NCBI GenBank assembly: GCA_002420115.1
Contig: DIHK01000057.1
Location: 169 to 19,978, forward strand
Reading direction: 5' to 3'
Origin: Nitrospira sp. UBA5698
GTDB lineage: Bacteria; Nitrospirota; Nitrospiria; Nitrospirales; Nitrospiraceae
Length of the DNA stretch: 19,810 bases
How positions within the stretch are numbered: position 1 is the stretch's first letter; each line of letters starts with the position of its first letter. The notes beneath the pieces are model-generated. The model saw nothing but the letters and a program-made list of their open reading frames with translations, was not told where the DNA came from and ran no database searches. This document shows, piece by piece, positions 14,991-19,810 of the stretch. The position numbers were made by a program, and so were the translations under genes.

Positions 14991-15911
14991 ATGCGTCATG
15001 TCGTCATCATCGGTTCGGGACCGGCTGGTTTGACTGCTGCGATCTATACCGCACGAGCGAATCTGTCCCCCCTGCTTATCGAAGGATGGCAATCCGGAGG
15101 ACAACTCACGACTACGACGGAAGTGGAAAACTACCCTGGATTCGCAAAGGGCATCATGGGCCCGGAGTTGATGAAGGACATGCGGGTTCAAGCCGAACGC
15201 TTCGGCGCAGAATTTCTCACCGGCGACGTATCGGCCGTGAACTTCAAGAACCACCCGTTCACGCTCACGATCGACGGTGAGAGAACCGTGGAAACACAAA
15301 CTGCCATCGTCGCCACAGGCGCGTCCGCTATTCCTATCGGAGTGCCGAACGAGAAGCGACTGACCGGTCACGGGGTTTCCACCTGCGCCACCTGCGATGG
15401 ATTCTTCTTCAGAGGAAAAGAACTCGTCGTGGTTGGTGGAGGCGATAGCGCGATGGAGGAAGCCACCTTTCTCACCAAATTCGCCACCAAAGTTTCGATT
15501 GTGCATCGGCGCGACAAGCTCCGCGCATCAAAAATCATGCAAGAACGGGCAATGAAGAACGAGAAAATTGCCTTTGTGTGGAATTCCGTGGTCGAAGACA
15601 TCCTCGGCAGTGACCTGGTCACCGGTGTGCGACTCAAGAATGTCGTGACCGGCAAAACGACAGACCTCGCGTGCGCCGGGGTCTTCGTCGCCATCGGCCA
15701 TCGACCGAACACGGCACTCTTCACTGGCCAACTCGACATGGACGAAAAGGGCTATATCCGAACCCACAAAGGCACGACCACGAATGTGCCAGGCATCTTC
15801 GCCGCCGGAGACGTCCAAGATTCAACGTATCGTCAAGCCATTACCGCGGCTGGTACCGGCTGCATGGCCGCGATTGACGCGGAACGCTTCCTCGAAGCGT
15901 TCCGCGCGTGA
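14991..15911 (+). CDS. trxB: Thioredoxin reductase
   Basis: TrxB is an FAD enzyme that passes electrons from NADPH to thioredoxin in the cytoplasm. The 306-residue protein carries the FAD-binding GSGPAG (8-13) and ENYPGF (46-51). The redox pair Cys132/Cys135 is in STCATCDGFFF, the NADPH-binding motif GGGDSA is at 149-154, and HRRD (172-175), typical for NADPH use, is present. The C-terminal FAD motif is GIFAAGDV. Length and motif order are those of the low-molecular-weight bacterial enzyme, and no thioredoxin domain is fused. It begins 130 bases after coaE. No Shine-Dalgarno is visible before ATG 14991; the upstream bases read GTTAAAGTCCCCAC, so initiation may be weak or leaderless. Its last codons form a 13-bp perfect hairpin. 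Confidence 0.95.
   Translation: MRHVVIIGSGPAGLTAAIYTARANLSPLLIEGWQSGGQLTTTTEVENYPGFAKGIMGPELMKDMRVQAERFGAEFLTGDVSAVNFKNHPFTLTIDGERTVETQTAIVATGASAIPIGVPNEKRLTGHGVSTCATCDGFFFRGKELVVVGGGDSAMEEATFLTKFATKVSIVHRRDKLRASKIMQERAMKNEKIAFVWNSVVEDILGSDLVTGVRLKNVVTGKTTDLACAGVFVAIGHRPNTALFTGQLDMDEKGYIRTHKGTTTNVPGIFAAGDVQDSTYRQAITAAGTGCMAAIDAERFLEAFRA
15878..15906 (+). repeat. Perfect 13-bp hairpin at the 3' end of trxB
   Basis: CGCGGAACGCTTC (15878-15890) and GAAGCGTTCCGCG (15894-15906) are exact reverse complements separated by CTC. The structure lies within the codons for DAERFLEAFR, three bases before the stop codon. No T-run follows, so it is not a standard intrinsic terminator. It could protect the mRNA 3' end, assist Rho-independent pausing or be a protein-binding palindrome. 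Confidence 0.6.
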
Positions 15912-15927
15912 ATCATTCCTCGTGAAA

Positions 15928-16001
15928 CGTATCTCGCTGACGAAAATGAGACCCACATCTTTTCTTGCCTACGCCTCACGCTTCACGAACGACGAGATAC
16001 G
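15928..16001. repeat. Inverted repeat between trxB and thiI (REP-like candidate)
   Basis: CGTATCTCG (15928-15936) and CGAGATACG (15993-16001) are exact inverted copies flanking a 56-base centre containing tandem-like CTCACG/TTCACG words. It occupies nearly all of the short gap between trxB and thiI. It may be a dispersed intergenic repeat, but only one copy is visible here. Confidence 0.35.
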
Positions 16002-16007
16002 AACAAC

Positions 16008-17195
16008 ATGAGATGTGCCATCGCCCATTACCACGAACTCGCCTTGAAGGGTCACAATCGAGACTACTTCGAGCAACGCCTCATCACAAACCTTCGGACG
16101 GCCCTGAAGGATTTGGGCATTCGGCAAGTCCAGAACCTTCACAGCCGCATCCGTATTGATCTTCCGGTAGAAGCGGACGTGGAGCTCATTCGAGATCGGC
16201 TTGTCCGCGTGTGTGGCATTGCGAATTTCTCACTGGGCCGCGTGATTCCATTGCAGTTGGGAAACCCGGATCTTGAGGCGCTCTCCACAGCTGCGATTGC
16301 GGAGCTCAACTCCAAATCGTTCGAGACCTTTCGCGTCACCGCGAGACGAGCCGATAAGCGACTGGCTATGACCTCCATGGATATTGAGAAAGCCGTCGGT
16401 GCGGTCATCTGTGAGAAAACTGGTAAGAACGTCAGTCTGAAACACCCAGACTTGACCGTCTACATCGAACTCCTGACGAAGGATGCCTTTTGCTCAGCGG
16501 AGAAAGTCGAAGGCCCTGGAGGCATGCCGACCGGTGTCAGTGGAAACGTGGCTTGCCTGACTTCTGGGGGAATCGACTCGCCAGTTGCCGCCTACCGCAT
16601 GATCAAACGCGGTTGCCTGGCGACGTTTGTACACTTTTCCGGTCGACCGTTGGTCAGCCGAGCATCAGAAGAGAAAGTTCGTGACCTTGTACAGACGTTG
16701 ACTCAGTATCAGTATCTCTCACGTCTCTATGTCGTCCCGTTTGGAGAAATCCAGCGTGAGATTGTCCTGACTGCACCGGCACCGTTCCGGATCGTACTAT
16801 ATCGACGGATGATGATCCGGATCACGGAGGAGCTGGCTAGGAGAGAGAACTGCTGGGCCTTGGTAACAGGTGACAGCCTTGGCCAAGTGGCCTCACAAAC
16901 CCCGCAGAACATCTGTGCGATTGAAGACGCAGCGGAACTGCCGATTCTCCGACCCCTGATCGGGATGGACAAACGTGAGATCATCGACGAAGCGAGACGG
17001 CTCGGCACCTATGAAACCTCTATTGAACCGGACCAGGATTGCTGCAAACTTTTCGTGCCTCCCCACCCAAGCACCAAGACACGTCTGGACGACGTGCTGA
17101 GAATCGAGCGCATGCTGGATATCGCTTCCCTGGTCAAACGCGGGGTCGAACAAGCCGAATCGACCGAGTTGTCGTTTCCCCACTCAGCCACTTAA
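16008..17195 (+). CDS. thiI: tRNA 4-thiouridine synthetase / thiamine biosynthesis ThiI (no rhodanese domain)
   Basis: ThiI adenylates U8 of tRNA and transfers sulfur to make 4-thiouridine; in some bacteria it also helps make the thiazole of thiamine. The 395-residue protein has the N-terminal HELALKGHNRDYFEQRL block of the ferredoxin-like domain. A THUMP domain follows (about 60-165), then the PP-loop SGGIDSPVAAYRM (186-198) and TGDSLGQVASQT (287-298) in the AANH domain. DQDCCKLFVPPHP (341-353) carries Cys344 and Cys345, the position of the conserved CC in short ThiI proteins. The protein ends shortly after, so the rhodanese domain of E. coli ThiI is absent, as in Bacillus-type ThiI; sulfur probably arrives from a separate cysteine desulfurase. 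No Shine-Dalgarno sequence is evident. tRNA-Ser lies 141 bases downstream. Confidence 0.93.
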   Translation: MRCAIAHYHELALKGHNRDYFEQRLITNLRTALKDLGIRQVQNLHSRIRIDLPVEADVELIRDRLVRVCGIANFSLGRVIPLQLGNPDLEALSTAAIAELNSKSFETFRVTARRADKRLAMTSMDIEKAVGAVICEKTGKNVSLKHPDLTVYIELLTKDAFCSAEKVEGPGGMPTGVSGNVACLTSGGIDSPVAAYRMIKRGCLATFVHFSGRPLVSRASEEKVRDLVQTLTQYQYLSRLYVVPFGEIQREIVLTAPAPFRIVLYRRMMIRITEELARRENCWALVTGDSLGQVASQTPQNICAIEDAAELPILRPLIGMDKREIIDEARRLGTYETSIEPDQDCCKLFVPPHPSTKTRLDDVLRIERMLDIASLVKRGVEQAESTELSFPHSAT

Positions 17196-17336
17196 CTCAA
17201 CTTCGTTCGTGAGGCCGTCAGTAAGCGCTATTGAAGCCATTGCAAAACGTCACGGAGCAGGGTAAGCTCGGGACTCTTATCGAGCACGTTGTCCCCACCT
17301 GTTCGATATTCAAACCAGCCGATGATCTACCAAAAC

Positions 17337-17426
<90 letters not shown>

Positions 17427-17539
17427 TACCTCACTTTGTGTGGCGTGGCGGCTCACCAGACGAAACTGACCATCATTGATGGTACTAATACAGGCACTTT
17501 GTGATCTGATGACTTCGTGTGATACATCTTCACAATAAA
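17427..17539. other. Gap between tRNA-Ser and the PEP-CTERM terminator
   Basis: The only structure seen is a short hairpin ACCATC-ATT-GATGGT (17469-17483) without a T-run, perhaps linked to tRNA 3' processing. No gene and no copy of the tRNA 3' end that would indicate an integration site was noticed. Confidence 0.35.
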
Positions 17540-17571
17540 AGGCCCACAGCGCGCAATAGCACTGTGGGCCT
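17533..17571 (-). terminator. Rho-independent terminator of the PEP-CTERM gene
   Basis: AGGCCCACAG (17540-17549) and CTGTGGGCCT (17562-17571) form a perfect 10-bp GC-rich stem with a 12-base loop. Read on the complement, the stem is followed by TTTTATTG, a fair U-tract. The orientation fits termination after the minus-strand gene ending at 17611. On the plus strand no T-run follows, so it is a poor terminator for the tRNA. Confidence 0.75.
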
Positions 17572-17610
17572 CCACGAAGAATTAGGAACTACGAGTGCCT
17601 CGCCCTATGT

Positions 17611-17946
17611 TTAGGAGCGAGATACTGACATCTTGTAACATGCAAATCCTAGCGCCACTAAGCCAGCTCCGAGTAGGAGGACCGTACTGGGCTCCGGAAC
17701 AGTTGGTGTAGTCCCTGGCGTTCCAGCCTCGGCCCGAAAGTTCGAGATAAATACCGCACTGTCAAGGACGTGCTCATTCACATCACCAATCTGAAAATTG
17801 ATGGTGTGTGAACCTGCTGCAAGAGCAGTCAGTATAAATGTCTGAAGCTTCACAAGGCCATGCGGATCCGCAAAAGCAGTATTCGTATCAGCAGCTTTCG
17901 TCGCCTGCTCACAGACGCCGTCGAGCTGCGTGAGGGGATGATCCAT
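17611..17946 (-). CDS. PEP-CTERM sorting-domain protein, probably 5'-truncated
   Basis: The 111-residue frame ends in a clear PEP-CTERM signal: VPEPSTVLLLGAGLVALGF (83-101) with VPEP, a hydrophobic helix and a short polar or basic tail (YKMSVSRS). Exosortase would recognise this signal. The rest reads NTAFADPHG, then AAGSHTINFQIGDVNEHVLD and SAVFISNF, resembling the end of the beta-sandwich domain often placed before PEP-CTERM signals. The N-terminal signal peptide and first half of that domain are missing. ATG 17946 has no Shine-Dalgarno and the frame is closed by a stop about 12 codons upstream. The gene is therefore likely a remnant, or mis-started after a frameshift. The intact terminator suggests the 3' end is original. 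No exosortase is in the window. Confidence 0.6.
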   Translation of the reverse strand: MDHPLTQLDGVCEQATKAADTNTAFADPHGLVKLQTFILTALAAGSHTINFQIGDVNEHVLDSAVFISNFRAEAGTPGTTPTVPEPSTVLLLGAGLVALGFACYKMSVSRS

Positions 17947-18254
17947 CTTGAGCCGATCAAGAAGGACTCCCCAGCAGGCGTGTCAAGTTTTCAGACTGAA
18001 TCCTGCGTGAGCATCACGGAATGTCTTGCTGGATGATGCGTGACAGGGCTGTTTCTGTGAGTAGTGAGCTTGCCTCCAAAGATACTCTTTAAGTAGATTT
18101 GGAGCCCATGCCCGGTGTGCAGTTCACAAATGGAGTCGAGACCAAAAAGGAGACCCGTCAGGAGATCACTGCCTAATCTGGTAGGCGCACACAACATTTG
18201 ACTATCTCTCTCGAACGAGAAGAGCCTCTTGAGTACATAGGGCTCACCACGATA
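17947..18254. other. 308-base gap, possibly decayed 5' part of the PEP-CTERM gene
   Basis: No supported gene. Translating the minus strand here gives stop-interrupted frames without a recognisable signal peptide or beta-sandwich domain. The longest frame (minus, 18197-17991, 68 residues) has no ribosome binding site and no familiar motif. A TCTCG-AA-CGAGA palindrome at 18209-18220 lies downstream of the phzF-like gene but lacks a T-run. Confidence 0.4.
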
Positions 18255-19184
18255 TTAAAATCGGAGCGTTCCTTCTACCACCATGACACAATGCCCACCG
18301 ACCTTGACCCCTTGAATGGCATCATTGTCCGACTCCACCTGGACAAGAATTCGTGACGGCCGGTCAATCTCGTAGCCTTGCTCGACGAGAATATCCGTCG
18401 TGGGGCCCACCTCAACGATTCCATGGTGAACTAAGTAAGCCCCCAATGCGCCGGCAGCACTCCCTGTCGCAGGATCCTCTAAAATTCCAATCTTTGGCGC
18501 AAACATCCGCGCATGAACTGAGGTGAATGATTCCACCGTCACAGTTGTGAACACCATGATGCCGTTGGCGCCGAATCGTTCACAGACAGCGGTGATCGCG
18601 GATGCGTCAGGAATGATTGATCGTACAGCCGTGAGGGTCCGCACTGGAACGATCAACACCGGCAGGCCCGTGGAGACGACCTGCAATTCCCAGTTGGTTT
18701 CGACAACACCGGGTTTCGGCAAACCGAGAGCCCGACCGACTGAATACACCTCATCAACCGTCTCAATGGGATCGAGAAACTCGGGCTTCGGTTGAGACAT
18801 GACGACCCGCACGACTCGTGCCTGTTCACAGTGCACCTCGATAGGAAATACGCCGATATTGCATTCCTGGAAGAGGCAGGTAACACCCTCGTTTAATGCG
18901 ATCCGTTTGAGATGGGCCAGCACATAGAACGTGCCTAGTACCGGATGGCCGGCAAAAGGAATCTCCTGTGTGGGAGTAAAGATCCGTAATCGTGCAGCAG
19001 CGGTGGGATCGGTCGGCTGAAAGACGAACACCGTTTCAGAGAGATTCATCTCTCGGGCAATCTGCTGCAGCTCGTCGTCCGTCAGTCCATCCGCCTCCGG
19101 AAAGACCGCCACAGGGTTACCCCCGAACGGTTGAGCCGTAAAGACATCAGCCTGATAGAACTTCAACGTCCGTTGTTCCGCCAT
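18255..19184 (-). CDS. PhzF family isomerase/epimerase-like protein
   Basis: This 309-residue protein belongs to the PhzF/YddE family, which has a diaminopimelate-epimerase fold of two similar halves. Visible motifs are YQADVFTAQPFGGNPVAVF (10-28), then EMNLSETVFV with Glu50 at the conserved catalytic position. IRIFTPTQEIPFAGHPVLGT-type sequence (about 67-85) follows, and in the second half EDPATGSAAGALGAYLV (236-252). PhzF itself isomerises an intermediate of phenazine synthesis, but most relatives have unknown substrates, and no phenazine genes are near. It is probably cytoplasmic. ATG 19184 was chosen because AGGAGGGG (19187-19194) lies directly upstream; a GTG at 19211 would add nine residues. 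It is divergent from the J-like gene. Confidence 0.88.
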   Translation of the reverse strand: MAEQRTLKFYQADVFTAQPFGGNPVAVFPEADGLTDDELQQIAREMNLSETVFVFQPTDPTAAARLRIFTPTQEIPFAGHPVLGTFYVLAHLKRIALNEGVTCLFQECNIGVFPIEVHCEQARVVRVVMSQPKPEFLDPIETVDEVYSVGRALGLPKPGVVETNWELQVVSTGLPVLIVPVRTLTAVRSIIPDASAITAVCERFGANGIMVFTTVTVESFTSVHARMFAPKIGILEDPATGSAAGALGAYLVHHGIVEVGPTTDILVEQGYEIDRPSRILVQVESDNDAIQGVKVGGHCVMVVEGTLRF

Positions 19185-19186
19185 CG

Positions 19187-19194
19187 CCCCTCCT
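19187..19194 (-). promoter_or_regulatory. Ribosome binding site of the PhzF-like gene
   Basis: AGGAGGGG on the complement; its GGAGG core lies four bases before ATG 19184. It decides this start over the upstream GTG at 19211. Confidence 0.6.
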
Positions 19195-19254
19195 GAACTT
19201 ATTGCAGTCACACCGAAATACCAGCTCTGTCCACGGCCATGTCACCCATCTTTG

Positions 19255-19283
19255 TTGACAGAATCCGTTCCCTTTGACACACT
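19255..19283 (+). promoter_or_regulatory. Candidate promoter of the J-like gene
   Basis: TTGACA (19255-19260), a 17-base spacer, then CACACT (19278-19283, three of six -10 matches). A second TTGACA begins exactly 20 bases after the first (19275-19280). The inferred start of transcription coincides with GTG 19290. Confidence 0.3.
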
Positions 19284-19289
19284 CCGCCG

Positions 19290-19547
19290 GTGGATTCGAT
19301 CACCGAGCAAGACATCGCCCATGCCTTAGACGTGTTGGGGCTCACCCATCCCTTCACAGTCGAAGACCTTGAACGAGCGAAACGCGTCCAGCTCTATACC
19401 TGGAACCCGTCGCGCTATGCCGGCCTCACGAATAACCCCGCTCAATATATGCAACAGTTTCGGAAAGCGGAGGACATGACCAAGACCGTCGAGGCCGCCT
19501 ACGCGTTAATTTCCACCGTGTTCGTGCCGGATGACGAAGACAAATAG
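19290..19547 (+). CDS. Small J-domain-like protein with degenerate HPD motif
   Basis: This 85-residue protein is composed almost only of helices spaced like a DnaJ J-domain: ALDVLGLTHPFTVEDLERAK (12-31), then QLYTWNPSRYAG (34-45), then QYMQQFRKAEDMTKTVEAAY and ALIS. J-domains read roughly LLGL...T.EEIKRAYR...WHPDR...F..I.EAY..L. The invariant HPD, needed to stimulate DnaK, is replaced by NPS at 39-41. The match is by eye and moderate. If real, the protein would be a J-like protein unable to activate Hsp70 in the normal way. Translation starts at GTG 19290 with no Shine-Dalgarno. TTGACA at 19255-19260 followed by CACACT 17 bases later would start the RNA close to the GTG, so leaderless translation is possible. 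It diverges from the PhzF-like gene. Confidence 0.6.
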   Translation: MDSITEQDIAHALDVLGLTHPFTVEDLERAKRVQLYTWNPSRYAGLTNNPAQYMQQFRKAEDMTKTVEAAYALISTVFVPDDEDK

Positions 19548-19606
19548 ACAGCACACAATCCACTAAGCGTTCCTCGTCCAGCCGTCTTCACCACACACGT
19601 GCCATA

Positions 19607-19810
19607 TTAGCTGGCCTCGTGGCTGGTGACCCGCGACATCCCTTCATCACCAGACGACTGTGCCACCGGCCAGGTAATCAAGCCGGAGACACCGTCTGCA
19701 GATCCAACCGGCTGGGTCTGCTGCGCATAGATCTGCGGTAACTGGTTGGTTCCGAATTTTGAAATATACAAAAACACATGCTCACGCGAGTTGACACGCA
19801 CGGCCCAGGG
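19607..19810 (-). CDS. C-terminal part of an unidentified protein
   Basis: This frame is open from the right edge to a TAA at 19607-19609, so only about 67 C-terminal residues are seen and the start lies outside the window. It reads PWAVRVNSREHVFLYISKFG, then TNQLPQIYAQQTQPV and a polar tail ending TSHEAS. The first part looks like genuine protein with alternating hydrophobic residues; the tail appears disordered. I recognise no family. An in-frame GTG at 19801 could make it a complete 64-residue protein, but continued openness upstream favours a longer gene. It converges with the J-like gene across 59 bases that hold no obvious terminator. Confidence 0.5.
   Translation of the reverse strand, partial: PWAVRVNSREHVFLYISKFGTNQLPQIYAQQTQPVGSADGVSGLITWPVAQSSGDEGMSRVTSHEAS

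Noticed and set aside
18209..18220. TCTCG-AA-CGAGA palindrome as a phzF-like gene terminator
   Set aside because: The stem is five base pairs with a two-base loop and no T-run follows.

Overview
The window is a moderately GC-rich bacterial chromosome segment from a Gram-negative (double-membrane) organism. The gene set (ydbH-ynbE-ydbL, lipoproteins, a PEP-CTERM protein, a rhodanese-less ThiI, GH63/GH133 alpha-glucan enzymes) is reminiscent of Nitrospira or a related Nitrospirota. That assignment is an inference from gene content and protein style, not a database result. Most genes lie on the minus strand. There is no sign of a phage, IS element or CRISPR array.

Layout. (1) The 5' end of a TVP38/TMEM64 membrane protein gene runs off the left edge. 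A 384-bp divergent gap follows, then a plus-strand sulfite-oxidase-like molybdopterin enzyme (711-1355). (2) Convergent with it is the minus-strand ydbH-ynbE-ydbL operon (4735-1359), matching the E. coli set that forms an inner-to-outer membrane lipid bridge. (3) A minus-strand pair follows: a HAMP-domain membrane protein without output domain and a type IV prepilin-like protein, overlapping by one base (6182-4990). (4) Next are a DUF3565 protein (6559-6344) and an HbpS/GlcG-type exported haem-binding protein overlapping a small lipoprotein gene by GTGA (7659-6662). (5) Two large minus-strand glycoside hydrolases, GH63-like and GH133 debranching-like, form an alpha-glucan degradation pair (12535-7739). 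(6) A small hypothetical protein and an exported beta-helix protein follow (14167-12795). (7) On the plus strand are coaE, trxB, thiI and tRNA-Ser(CGA) (14186-17426). (8) A probably truncated PEP-CTERM gene with a good terminator, a PhzF-family protein, a small J-domain-like protein with a degenerate HPD motif, and the 3' end of an unidentified gene close the window.

The functional themes are envelope lipid homeostasis (YdbH/YnbE/YdbL, TVP38), surface or secretion structures (prepilin, PEP-CTERM), storage-glucan turnover (GH63, GH133), and housekeeping redox, sulfur and CoA metabolism (trxB, thiI, coaE). The least explained parts are the HAMP-prepilin pair, the haem-binding protein-lipoprotein pair, a 13-bp perfect hairpin at the very end of trxB, a nine-base homopolymer inside ydbH, and the J-like protein with NPS in place of HPD.
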